A DNA stretch of 64,000 nt from the NCBI GenBank assembly GCA_026873275.1, contig JANTUC010000002.1, positions 1,860,001 to 1,924,000 of the forward strand, written 5' to 3'. Below, in pieces: positions 12,222-23,204 of the stretch; position 1 is the first letter of the stretch; the number at the start of each line of letters is the position of its first letter. The DNA comes from Pseudopithomyces maydicus (lineage: Eukaryota > Ascomycota > Dothideomycetes > Pleosporales > Didymosphaeriaceae). Both the position numbers and the translations under genes were made by a program. The notes beneath the pieces are model-generated. The model did no database searches. It had not been told where the DNA came from and was given only the letters and a program-made list of their open reading frames with translations.

Positions 12222-15200
12222 CCCCTAGAACTCCCAGGCCTCCGCCCAAGCACGCACCTGTCTCGTGCCCTGCTCGCTGCCCTGCTCGCTGCTCCGAACA
12301 CCTCCTTGCCCGCTCAAATCGGCACGTCGGTAGCCTCTCCGGTTGCGATGCAGGTCCAGCAGCACCCGCACGCCAAGCATGCAGAATGACAAGCTTTTGA
12401 TATCGCACGGGCCCCGCTACCGTTGACTGATTCAAGCACGGAAACTCGTTGCCCACCCTTCCTTTGTCTCGCCGCCGTTGTCCCCATGCTGCCCATGTTG
12501 CCCAATGCCTGCTGCCCTGACGCTGCCCATATAATTGCATATCTACCTATGTATGTATGTATGAAAAACATCCTTCACACGCACTGCATGCATCACGTTG
12601 GAGCACCATGCCGCAGGGATCCTGGCTCCAGATACGGAACCAACCCCACAGAAAAACGTACGATTGCCTCTACTCTCCATCACCCTGCGGATAAAGGATG
12701 TTGATGTGATAAGCGCCCCAGTATTGCAGCTCGAAACACTCGTCCACTCACAAAATCTTCTCGGACATCGCCCGAGGGACGATCCGCTGGTCTTGTATCT
12801 TTTCAGTCCGCTTTGCACCCTCGAGTCAGTTTCTATATGCACTCCTCGGAACATGCGCCTCAAGCCCTTTTCGCCATCACACATCATGATTCTCAGGAAC
12901 CCTCCTCGCGAGCTATTTCGAGACGCTGTTACAAATCCTACCCGAGGATTTTCGTCTTGGCGTTTGGTGCCATCATTCCCATCCCGCATACCACTTGGCA
13001 TACACAATTCCATTTAGTCTTGCTTACTGGAGGACTTCTAGAGTGCTCCCTCACTAATCTCCGTCGGGTAGCAATGCCTTCAGGGCTCTAATACGTGCAG
13101 CTGATCACACTTCCAGTCCAATCCAACTCTACGCGCCTTCATCGTTCTAGTATGAATCGCGAGTGTCACCGCTCGAAATTACGGGTTTCCACAACTTGTT
13201 TTTGCCCTCAGTATATTACCATGTTGGACCCGCATTACACTTTGCCGCACCAACCCCTACAACCTTTGCAGATCGCACTTCAGAGCTCCTTGCTAACGAT
13301 AACGTTCGGCGGATGGGATCAAATGAAACGGACAGAGAATTTAGCAATCTTCCTCAGGCTCAGGCTACGACATGTATTGCCATTGACCACCAACGATTCG
13401 GCTTTCTATTGTTCATATTTGGCTGGGACTCTTTTGACCGTCGTGGCGCTTCAATGCGAAACAACAAACGAAACGACACTTTCTTGGCAGCGCAGACCTA
13501 GAATGCCACACCTCTGACCTTCGCCGCAGCTACCACGCTGTATCTGCTGTTCAAATTATGTTGACTGTTCAACTCTCCCGTCTGTTTCCCTATACCTAGA
13601 CTAAACACAGGTACACGTCGATATCTCGAGAGGGTTTGAAGCACCTAGGCCGTAATGATCAATGCGTCCGTGTCAATGCAGTTACATTCGGTATGAAAGG
13701 ACTGGAACCTGGACTGGCACGGCGCCATCCCGGGTCCACGTTCTACAGCGTGGTCCTGAACAACTTGCATCCGACTGCGGGCGGCAGACTTCAAATCAAC
13801 TGCGATAACTTCTTCCTTTTTGCCGGACCTGTGTTCTATTGCTTCGTGTTCACTTCACCCAGGGTGCCTTGTCAATTGGTATAGCGGTGCTGCACTCTGC
13901 AAGCCATCATCACTTGAGCAATACATGAAGTCACCAGCCTTTCGATAAACTGCAGTGGAGGTTATGGTACCAAACCCGGTCCATCTTTGATGATCGAGGT
14001 ACTCTAAGCTTTTCATCTCGTCATTAAGGTACTGTAGCATTACTACTAGCACACGGAATTATGAGTTTCGTTCGCTGAGTGGATAATACCTTGTGTCACA
14101 GTATACCTGACTGCGAGGTACGAAGCAGGTCCTGTGATGACACTCGCCTAAGACAACACAAATTCTACACGTCCGATCACTCTAGAAATACCCCAAAAAC
14201 CATGCTCTCCTTGTTCATTTCGCGCCTTTGCGTCGAGTATGTCGTTCAGATATCCCTCCAGGGTCTGGAATTTTTGATTCGCTACCAACCTCGAACCATG
14301 ATCCCTCACATTAACGATCTTATGCGTCTGCTATATCAGCCATCTGAAGCTTTGGTAGCTATCGATAAGCTTGTACAAACGTCCAGCCATAACATGACAG
14401 GGTAATACAAGAATATTTGTTTTACTCTGTTAAACCAGGACTTCGGCTGTTCAGGCCGATAAACGGTGTTTGCAGTACCATGTAGTGGTTTGGATTTCGC
14501 AATAATTATGCATCACGCGGTTAAACACCTACCTAGGTATCCCTTCTCACCGCTCCAACGCACCCAGCGTCGAGCTCGACAACCCGGCCATGGGAGGCGA
14601 GGTGGATCCAATAACGCAATCCCGCTGCCATCGCAATCTGTACGACCCAACCTAAAATATTCTCCGGTGCAACGAGGTCCGTGTTGTTATCGCCAGGCTC
14701 ATCGGGTCCGGCACTCTGTCGCGTACATTGGCTACCACCGCTTTCCATTCCACTGCAAAAAGGTCATGTGCGGCCGATATGAACAACAGCCGGAGCAACG
14801 GAATCTGCAAGGCCAATGTGCCGTGCGAGCTTACACAGTTGGCTAGGCTTGCGGATAGCAGAGATAAACTTGGTCGACACATGTATGTATTATGCAGCGA
14901 GGATTCCCCGCAAATACGCACCGCGAGGATAGGCTGGGAGGGATATGATGATCTGGGTAATATCACCGACCAGAACTTCGGTCGTGTCCGATGGTTAACA
15001 CGATGCTGTTAATTTTCCCGGTGGAGGGGTCGAAGGCGGGGCGCAACCAAGTGTTGGAATACGGAAACTGGGTGGCTGTTGTATTATGATTGGGCAATGA
15101 TAAAAATCATTTGACCACGGCACCAACTTGCCGTTTCAAATGCCGAACAAGATGCACAAGGTTGAGATAGGAAGGTAAGGAAAAGTGAAAAAGAGTAATG

Positions 15201-15502
15201 CAATGGCGGTGACAGAATAGGCATTCGGCAGCTAGCACAACTATGCTACGCTAGTGAATGTACCTAGAGCAAGGTCCACCGATGAAGCAGGCAGTATTGA
15301 ATGGTACATCAATAATACAAGGTATGATACATGCAGCAGCATTCAACTGCCACGCTGTCGCGCAAGGCTCCCTGATGGTGGCAGTAGGCACTTCACCCGT
15401 TTTGTGCCCAAGTAAGTGTGCCTATCTTGCTTTGGCTCGATCCCGTTATCTATTTCCGTGCTGAAAGCACCAAACTCGAAGGGGCTTGAGTTTGACGTTC
15501 AC

Positions 15503-17098
15503 CTACCGCAATTCGACGCCCAGCTTGTCCACGAGCTGCTGTCGAAATCTTTCGTGTAGTTCGTTGGTCTCCTCATTCGTAAGCGTGCGCTCTAGATGGC
15601 GGTAGTTGACCCTATAGCACATGCTACGCCGTCCTGTCTTGGGATGCACGAATTCATCCGTGAGTCGTATGTCCTCGATCACGTCCCCGCACACCTCGCG
15701 AGCTATCTCCATCACATCGTTCTCATGGAACGATGCTACCGTAGATGTGCCTGGGATAGGCGCAGGGCTCGCGCCACCAGCGGCACTAGATGACGTGCGC
15801 AACCAGAACGATACATCCTTGAAGCAGGCCGGGTACTTGCTAAACGGCACGAAGCGTTTGATCGGGGAAGAGGCACTGAATTGGGACAGGAAGCGACTAT
15901 CGGTGCTCCAGAATAGGCGAATATCTGGTATGGAGTAGAGTAGCATGGCAATACGCTCTAGCCCAAGACCAAATGCCCAGCCTACCCGGTGAGGGACACC
16001 AGCATTATTCAAAATGGACTGCTGCACAACACCGCTTCCAAGCACTTCCAGCCAGTCACCTTGCCAGAAGACTTCAAGTTCCCAAGATGGCGAAGTAAAG
16101 GGGAAATAGGCCTCGACCCAACGCATCTTCAGGGGTTCGTTTGAAGCTGCATCAGAGGCAGTCTTCGCCGTATTGAAGATACCAACCACGACGTTTTCTA
16201 GCGAACGCTTGAGGTGCGTAGCGATGGCCTTTGTTTCTTCTTCATTGTGTCCTCCCTGCAGCGGATTGCGCTCAGCATGGATAGTCGGATTCGGATCTTC
16301 AACTTCAACATCATGTTGAGGGATTTTTGCCACATCTTCCCAGATGATCTGCGCCAGCGTCTTACCACTCGTCCCAGCAATCCGTCGATCCCACGTTCGC
16401 GCCCCCTCCATCTGGTGAAACACTGGGTAGTGGCTCCGGTCAATCGCATCCCGCCTATACACATCCGCACAGATCAGATACCCGTCTGTCTCATCTTTTC
16501 GGAAGGTATCAGCTTGATGAGCTGACGTGTGGGTGCGGAGTACCGTGTCTTTGTTGATGTAGTACGTGTCTGTTTTAGAGCGGCCTACATGGTCTAGGGG
16601 AAAGCCTAGGGAGTCGAAGTTTTGGTAGGTGGAGACGACGGGGAAGAGATTGTTATGGGTCTTGTAACCAGGAAAGTGTGATTCAATGAGTTGGCGAGTT
16701 ATGGTCAGAGGATGGTCTGGTTGTGTATGCAGACGCCGAGGGATGGCAGAGAGGATGGTTGAGGGTACATTCATCCATGGATCTGTCTGATAGGTCTTGC
16801 CTTCAACATGAACTGCTTTGTGTGGACCTGAGACGGTTTAGAGAAGAAAATAGAAACGGGTTACGGATACTGAAGGCTGAATTGATATCAGTCCATGGCA
16901 GGATGCAGTGGTGCGAGGCCCGGGACCGGGAGCCCTGGAGCCCTGGAGGGAAAGGGATCACATGATCCGCGTACCTGAAGAATTCCATCGAACTTGGCTC
17001 GACCGCAACAAGGGCAACGCGGTCAACTGTAGGCTCCCAGGGCATCGTGCTGTCCACGATTGACGGCACAAGGCCGCTGGTAGGGCTGGCAATCGCAT
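15503..17098 (-). CDS. MSF1: Mitochondrial phenylalanyl-tRNA synthetase
   Basis: Monomeric class II synthetase that charges mitochondrial tRNA-Phe. Exon 1 (16975-17098) encodes a typical matrix-targeting peptide rich in Arg/Leu/Ser without acids (MRLPALPAALCRQ...QVRWNSSG). An intron of 147 nt (16828-16974, branch CTAAAC, acceptor CTCAG) joins it in frame to exon 2 (15503-16827) at GPHKAVHVEGKTYQTDPW. Total 482 aa. Visible landmarks: PLTITRQLIESHFPG near the start, motif 2 region FHQMEGARTWDRR, motif 3 region GWAFGLGLERIAMLLY, and a C-terminal anticodon-binding (FDX-ACB) domain from about ..PFSKYPACFKDVSFWL to the end. An in-frame ATG at 17209 exists, but ATG 17098 gives the better presequence. 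Divergent from DIC1 with 244 bp between starts. Confidence 0.95.
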
Positions 17099-17342
17099 TC
17101 TCGATGGGCTTGCGATGCTCGTCAGAGCCCTGGAGCCAACGCGTTCAGGGCGAAATGGGCGCGACGCCAAGCTTTCGGGACCGTTCCGCTCCTGTTCCGA
17201 CGTGCACAAGCTCTATTTTTCCAATGACGTTCACCTGCAAGCTTCCCACCTCCCATCCCGATCGCCCCTACTTGCAGCCTCTTGCCGTCTGAACCAGCAG
17301 AGTGGCAGGCTACATGCAGCTTCTGCAGAGATCAGGGAAATC

Positions 17343-18316
17343 ATGCCGGCTCTTGAGAAGCAGGTGAGCGCGTCCGAGCTGCGGAAGAGCCAGGATGTGA
17401 AGAAGACGCCCATACATTATCCCTTCTGGTTCGGAGGTAGCGCGAGCTGCTTTGCGGCGTGCTTCACCCACCCGCTGGATCTGGTCAAGGTCAGGTTGCA
17501 AATGCAAGGACACCAGGGCCCGCGGCTGAACATGCTCCAAATGTTTGGGCATGTCGCGAAGATGGACGGCGTCATGGGCTTGTATCGAGGCGTAGGCAAC
17601 CTCCTCCCATGCCGTGTATGCCGTGGCTAATACTACAGCAGCTATCTGCCGCGCAACTGCGCCAATTGACCTATAGCATGACCCGGTTCGGTGTCTACGA
17701 AGCTCTTAAGGACCGTTTCACCACGGCCGATGCGAAGCCCTCCTTCCTCACCCTCGTAGCCATGTCGTCCGTCTCTGGCTTCCTCGGGGGCGTTATTGGC
17801 AACCCTGGTGATATTCTCAACGTCCGCATGCAGCACGATGCCGCACTTCCTCTCGAGCAACGACGCAAATACAAGCATGTGTTCGACGGGCTGCTCCGTA
17901 CTGCGCGAGAAGAAGGTGTTGCCAGGCTCTGGCGCGGTGTATGGCCGAATTCATCGCGCGCCGTGCTCATGACCGTCGGGCAGTTGGCCTCGTACGACGT
18001 CTTCAAGCGCATGCTCCTCGAGAAGACACCATTGAAAGACAACCTCACCACACATTTTGCCGCAAGTTTCATGGCAGGCTTCGTTGCCACCACAATATGT
18101 TCCCCGGTCGACGTGATCAAGACCAAAGTAATGAGCTCCACCGAACACAAAGGCATCATGAAAATCGTTACCGACACAACGCGGACAGAGGGTTTGCGCT
18201 GGATGTTCAAGGGCTTTGTACCGAGCTTCATCCGCGTAGGACCACACACCATCCTCACCTTTGTCTTCCTGGAGCAGCATAAGAACATCTATCGGAGGTT
18301 GAAAAACTTAGACTAA
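17343..18316 (+). CDS. DIC1: Mitochondrial dicarboxylate carrier
   Basis: Inner-membrane solute carrier exchanging malate/succinate for phosphate. Two exons, 17343-17591 and 17642-18316, split by a 50-nt intron (GTAGGC...CTAATACTACAGCAG); 307 aa, the normal size. Three mitochondrial-carrier repeats are visible: THPLDLVKVRLQMQ (repeat 1), GNPGDILNVRMQ (repeat 2, with Asn where the motif usually has Lys/Arg, as is common in DIC proteins) and CSPVDVIKTKVM (repeat 3). The N-terminus carries no cleavable presequence, as usual for carriers. The acceptor could be three bases earlier, adding one Gln. Convergent with the PrpF-like gene. Confidence 0.95.
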
Positions 18317-18626
18317 GACGCGGATGAGGTCCATGGATGACTATACATACACCATATATAAGGCGGTGCTGATGGAGGATTTTCCGTTTTGATACTTTGG
18401 ACGGCATGCACTGATCGCTTTTTTGTATACTGTTGTGTAAGACATGCAAGATGCATTGGCGGGCGTTTGACTCAGCATGATACCTGGTCGCTTTATTAAT
18501 TTGCTTTTCGTCATCACATTCTGGAAGCTATGTACAGCACTATCGCCATTAATCGTATCTACAACATCCCCCGTTCTCTGTAACGATTGTGTAATGCTTA
18601 GCCGTTTCAAAAGCGTATCGGTCGAC
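18317..18626. other. 3'-3' intergenic region between DIC1 and the PrpF-like gene
   Basis: Short AT-rich spacer between two converging genes, with several TATATA/TTTT stretches that could hold polyadenylation signals. No coding potential seen. Confidence 0.5.
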
Positions 18627-20579
18627 TCATTTACCACTGTCATTCTCCCTCTCCTGACTGGATAGTAATTTGTCTCGCCATCTCCCTCTGACCACTGGTC
18701 TGCCTCTCTTATTGAGTTTGTTCAATTGCGCGTCTATCCATCTCGCTCGTAGACTCTTTTTTGATTCCTTCCTGATGATCTTGTTCTCTGCCTCCCGGAG
18801 CAACCTTATTCGATCCCATCGACTAAACATTTTGGCCCATTGGTGCCATTGGTCGCCTTTCTGCTGATCTGGCCGGGTAGTGCGCTGCGGCCGGGGGATA
18901 GGCGCGAGGGAAGCCGTGAGAATGTTGATGTGCTGTGCGATGGCAGAAATGTGGTAGGATATGTTCGATGGAGTTGGAGGTTCGACCTTGGCTCGAGGAG
19001 ATCTCGGAGACGGGTACAAGGAAGTGAAGTGATCGAGAGACGTGCGAAGGGCGGTTAATTCGCGAAGGAGATGGGTTTCGTTACGGGTTGTAGATGAAGC
19101 GGGTAATTGAAGAGCGTGTTGAGCCGACAGTGGTGGCTTCTGCTCGTTCGGTTTGCGTTCCAACTGATACGCAAACTCAATCGCATTAGTTTTCTCTTGG
19201 TAGAAACGTTTCACTAAATTCTCTGGAGATTCTCGCAGGCGGAGCTCATTGACAAAGGCTAGACCAAGAGAGCGCTGTGTGCCATTCGCAACAGCATTCA
19301 AATCCGTCTCCGCCTCCCGAGAAGGGTCAGTCCAGTATATCTTGCCTGCAAATAGCCGCTGTGCAGTAGTGGATATATGGCCTACCCAGATAGGCGGATT
19401 TCCATTCGATGCTTCACGTTCGAACTTCACATGGACCTTTCCGCCTGGATGGGCGATAGTGAGATTCCCAGCCACAGCCTCTTCTGGTGTAAGCAGTTGT
19501 TCAACAACGGTGCCAGGGATGCGAGCAGCCAGCGCAGTGGTCAAAGCTCCCGTCAAGGGTATATTAAGGTGAGGTTCAGAGTCGCAAATGAAGCGGATGA
19601 CGATGTCCGTTTGCGATGCTTTCAAAGTCGCGCCTGATACAGTGGTGTGTTGAGTGCTCTGCGATACTACGGCGATGTTTGGAATGGTACGCGGAACACT
19701 GTTCACGTCATCTGAAATACCCATGGCTACTGCAGCAGCCCTCCGAACTTTGTCGAGGAGGCTTAATTTCAGTTTCTGCCTGGTCAGCTCGTGCGGCAGA
19801 ATGGTGCCAGGTATGCCAACTGCATCAGCGCGAACGAAGACCACGGGTGCCGCGCCGTCGACGCAAGTCACTTTGAACCCCTCAATGACATCGACGACAT
19901 TTCCAGTAGGGAAGGCCTTGTTGGTGACACTGCGGGTAGGGTCATGGAAAGCCAGGGTAATCTCAGATGCTTTTCCGTTCACGCCATCGACGCCGAATTT
20001 CCCAGTCACAGCAGCCTGGCCCCCGCAGACGTTGAATGTGGACTCGATGAGCTTCAAGGTATTTGTATTCCGAATACGCACGGTCACAGAACCGTCTTTG
20101 ATTTGATATATGTCGGGTGGGAGGAGGCGGGCATTGTATGCATACGGGCCCACGGCGCTGACCAGGTTGCCGCTATTGCTCGAGACGTCGACATGGCCGC
20201 TCTTGGTATCGAGGCTCACCAAGGTGAAGTCTATGTGCGGGACTGAGGGGCCTCCTGGGTCTGGCGTGTAATGAGGTTCCACCAAACATATCTTGCCCAA
20301 GGTCGACGTGCCCCTGGTCAGGCGGTGCAACTGGCGCCCGAACGGCTCACCTGTTCCTACGGATGCGAGGAGCTGGCGAAAGACAGCCCGCCATTTGGCG
20401 TTGTTCGCAGGCAAATCTTGCGGCTGCAGGACTACAGCACGCGTTGTCCCGCCGCGGTAGTAAGCGGCGCGGATTGGTGTCTGCTCCGGCGCGGAGATGA
20501 TCCTGGGTGAGGGTTGCGAAGACGGGATGCGCCATACGGCTTTTCGAAGGCGCAATTGACAAGGCAGCGTCCGTCGCAT
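18627..20579 (-). CDS. PrpF/DUF453-type isomerase with a long C-terminal extension
   Basis: Single-exon frame of 650 aa. Residues about 30-430 match the PrpF (2-methylaconitate cis-trans isomerase, diaminopimelate-epimerase fold) family: AAYYRGGTTRAVVL near the N-terminus, TLGKICLVEP, SSNSGNLVSAVGPYA, the second-lobe FKVTCVDGAAPVVFV, and VGHISTTAQRLFAGKIYW at the domain end. The N-terminus (MRRTLPCQLRLRK..) is basic and free of acids, so mitochondrial targeting is likely. The loop SSNSGN has Ser where, as I recall, most family members have Cys (N-C-G-N), which may affect catalysis. The last about 215 residues (LGLAFVNELRLRESPENLV ... RWRDKLLSSQERENDSGK) are basic, helical and outside the family. 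Function in fungi is not established. Divergent from MGE1. Confidence 0.85.
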   Translation of the reverse strand: MRRTLPCQLRLRKAVWRIPSSQPSPRIISAPEQTPIRAAYYRGGTTRAVVLQPQDLPANNAKWRAVFRQLLASVGTGEPFGRQLHRLTRGTSTLGKICLVEPHYTPDPGGPSVPHIDFTLVSLDTKSGHVDVSSNSGNLVSAVGPYAYNARLLPPDIYQIKDGSVTVRIRNTNTLKLIESTFNVCGGQAAVTGKFGVDGVNGKASEITLAFHDPTRSVTNKAFPTGNVVDVIEGFKVTCVDGAAPVVFVRADAVGIPGTILPHELTRQKLKLSLLDKVRRAAAVAMGISDDVNSVPRTIPNIAVVSQSTQHTTVSGATLKASQTDIVIRFICDSEPHLNIPLTGALTTALAARIPGTVVEQLLTPEEAVAGNLTIAHPGGKVHVKFEREASNGNPPIWVGHISTTAQRLFAGKIYWTDPSREAETDLNAVANGTQRSLGLAFVNELRLRESPENLVKRFYQEKTNAIEFAYQLERKPNEQKPPLSAQHALQLPASSTTRNETHLLRELTALRTSLDHFTSLYPSPRSPRAKVEPPTPSNISYHISAIAQHINILTASLAPIPRPQRTTRPDQQKGDQWHQWAKMFSRWDRIRLLREAENKIIRKESKKSLRARWIDAQLNKLNKRGRPVVRGRWRDKLLSSQERENDSGK

Positions 20580-20773
20580 GGCGCAAAGGCCATGGAGGCT
20601 GCACCGGGGTAGCTGCAGTGTTGCTGCACCTCAGTTCGGCCCGCACGGTGCACCCGCTCCGCTCCCTCTTACGAACTTTTCTTGAGCTCTCTTCGACCGC
20701 CATCGACAACACCCATTCACCTTTCAGCCCTCCTCTTTTTCACCCCATCCTACATCTACACACATCTCTCATC

Positions 20774-21504
20774 ATGCTTCAGAGAACAATGTTCCGCGCC
20801 GCCAGACAGGCAGCCCGTCCCGCACCGCGCATACAGCCCGCGTTTGCCCCCATCACACGAGCAGCACCTGCGATACGGTGGTACTCAGATGCTGCGCCGG
20901 CCGAGGCGAAAGAGGAAGGCGAAGCTGCAAGCCAGAAGCAGGCGCCCAAAGACGATGCATCGCAGCTGAAGGAGCAGCTTGCGAAGAAGGATAAGGAGAT
21001 CGTTGACCTCAAGGTACGCCATGCCTCTCGCCCCGCACATCTGCACTCATCCTGACGCCGCATTGACAGGACAAATATCTCCGCTCTGTCGCAGACTACC
21101 GCAATCTTCAGGAGCGCACCAAGCGCGAAATACAGACCGCCAAAGACTTCGCCCTCAAGAACTTTGCCCGCGACCTCGTCGAGACTGTCGATACCTTTGA
21201 CCGTGCCCTCGGCACCGTTGACGCGTCCAAACTGACCTCGGACAACTCGGATCTTGTTGCCCTGCACGACGGCCTGAAGATGACCGACAACATCTTCATG
21301 TCGACGTTGAAGAAGCACGGCCTCGAGCGCTTCGACCCCAGCGAGAAGAGTGAGAAGTTTGACCCGAATGTACACGAGGCTGTGTTCCAGACGCCCATGC
21401 CTGACAAGGAGGACGGCGTGTGCTTCCACACCCAGCAGAAGGGCTTTTTCTTGAACGGAAGAGTGTTGCGGGCAGCAAAGGTGGGCGTTGTAAAGAACGC
21501 CTAA
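20774..21504 (+). CDS. MGE1: Mitochondrial GrpE nucleotide exchange factor
   Basis: Exchange factor for matrix Hsp70 (Ssc1) in protein import and folding. Exons 20774-21013 and 21070-21504 with a 56-nt intron (GTACGC...TTGACAG); 224 aa. Presequence MLQRTMFRAARQAARPAP.., then a coiled-coil (QLKEQLAKKDKEIVDLKDK), the GrpE core YRNLQERTKREIQTAKDFA..FARDLVETVDTFDRA, and the C-terminal beta domain with KFDPNVHEAVFQTPMPD and GFFLNGRVLRAAKVGVVKNA. All family landmarks are intact. Starts 194 bp from the divergent PrpF-like gene. Confidence 0.97.
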
Positions 21505-22078
21505 ATATTTTACCCATTATGATTGCAACGGTACGGCCTTGGGGTAAACGGCATTCCATCTGTAAGAATATTTTGAGACGGCTCTGTGGTTGGATAACAT
21601 TGGGCATCACGGCGTTCTTCACGCTTTTTCGGCGTGTGTAAAATATTCCCCTCTCCCGCACGTTTTTTCTTTTTGGAAACGGCATCATGAGGACATCGAT
21701 CCCTCTATTGTATTCACATTGTAATATTTATGACGACAAGGATGAAATCTCGGCATCAATGGAGCAAATACATGTCTGCAATTAACAATTGCTAATGCTG
21801 AAATGGGCCCCGTAGTTCCCACTTGCATCCAAGTTGTCTGCTATTGGGGCACCCTGCGTGTGCTTTGCGCCCAGAACATCCTCACGCCACGCTGAAGCTT
21901 GCCATACTTTTCTTAATGGCACGCTTGAGCATGAAAATCTTTCTTCGTCCAGAACACACCGGTACTCTCAATCGAGTGATTCGTCGGTGTTGCCTCCCGC
22001 ATCATTGTAACCCAAAGGCCCAGAGAGGGAAATGCGCATCTCTAGAATTCGACATGGAGTGCACTCTTTGCCGCGGGA
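21505..22078. other. 3'-3' intergenic region between MGE1 and RPB3
   Basis: Spacer between two converging genes; contains AT-rich 3' UTR-like sequence after MGE1 and no convincing open frame. Confidence 0.5.
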
Positions 22079-23204
22079 CTACCAACCAGGCGCTCCGCCG
22101 TATGGCGTAGCACCGTAAGGCGTTGTGCCACCAGCACCCGTGCCATAACCTCCGCCGCCGCCACCGTAACCAGGAGTCACATAGCCGCCATCGTTACCAT
22201 AGCCACCATCCATGGTTGGGCTGAGCGCCCCTTCTACACCGCCATTGGTAGCGTCCTCGCCAGTGAGCTCTCTTATTACCATGGCAAGCTTCTCTTGTAG
22301 CACCTTAACACCGTTGTTGACAATCATGTCTGGAGGCATGCTGCCAACGGTTTCGACGTCGAAGAAGAAGCGCTCTGGAACAGCATCGTAGTTGAAGGGT
22401 TCATCGGGATTTTCGGGGCCACCGTCGTGCGCGATGCGGTCGTCGTCTGCGGGCCTGTACATGTGAGCTTAGCGCTGAGGCCCGTCCCCAAACAGACTGA
22501 GTACACACCATTCCTTCTTCGGGTCGTCGCCCTCATACCACAGATCCAAGTGGTGCAATTTGTTCGCGGGATCGTACTCAAACCCTATTGCAGCGCTCGG
22601 TGCCCACTTTGCATGTTCCTTGGCGATACCCTTTTTCGCTCGACACAACATGTCGATGGCCTGACCTTTCCGTAATTTCACAATGCAGCTTCCTGTGCCT
22701 TCTGCATCTGTAATAACCGGTAGTCCCAACGCAGGACTCGGTGGCATGTTTTCGATTACTAGGTCTCGTGCATATACCTTCATCACGTCGTTTCCCGTAC
22801 ACTTTGCTTTCAGTCGTAGGACCACAGTGCACTGGTCACAGCCGTTGGTTGCGCCCGTGTCAGCACAGTTGTCGCAGTCTCGGAAATCAGCTAGCTTGTC
22901 CACCTCTATCGAGTTGAGCGGGATCAGTCCCAAACGGTGAGCTATGAACTCGTCTGCAAGCACCGAGGTGTTGTCGAGTATCTCAACTGTGTCTATGGCA
23001 AGGGTGGGCACCTCGGCGAGCATAGTGCGCCGCAGCGAGTTCGCGGTTTCGAGGTTCCAGTCATGGATGATGAAGTAGGCGCGCTTGTCATTTGCCTGAG
23101 CACAGTCAGTCCTACGATACCTCACCATGCAAGCAATAAAGTCAGGAACGTACTTCCAACATGCGGACTCGCGGCTCCTTTGGGCCATAGTCGTCAATGT
23201 CCAT
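22079..23204 (-). CDS. RPB3: RNA polymerase II subunit RPB3
   Basis: Alpha-like assembly subunit of RNA polymerase II, partner of Rpb11. Exons 23154-23204, 22509-23095 and 22079-22454, introns 58 and 54 nt; 337 aa. Start MDIDDYGPKEPRVRMLE; alpha-motif SLRRTMLAEVPTLAIDTVEI; HRLGLIPL; zinc-binding Cys cluster CDNCADTGATNGCDQC; heterodimer/insert domain up to WAPSAAIGFEYDPANKLHH. The C-terminus carries a Gly/Tyr/Thr-rich low-complexity tail of about 45 residues ending TPYGGAPGW, longer than the core needs and repetitive. Confidence 0.97.

Larger units (their letters stand above)
10523..15502. other. Gene desert (5.0 kb) with low-complexity arrays
   Basis: No open frame here looks like a conserved protein on either strand. 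The left half (10.8-12.5 kb) is GC-rich with simple repeats listed separately; the right half (12.6-15.5 kb) is unique, mixed-composition sequence with scattered frames under 160 codons. A long non-coding transcript or a diverged lineage-specific gene cannot be excluded. Confidence 0.45.

Noticed and set aside
12598..13017. 139-codon + frame in the gene desert
   Set aside because: No conserved segment, similar-length frames on the other strand in the same place, no splice partner.
20779..21429. 216-codon minus frame over MGE1
   Set aside because: Exact antisense shadow of the MGE1 exons and intron; no recognisable protein.
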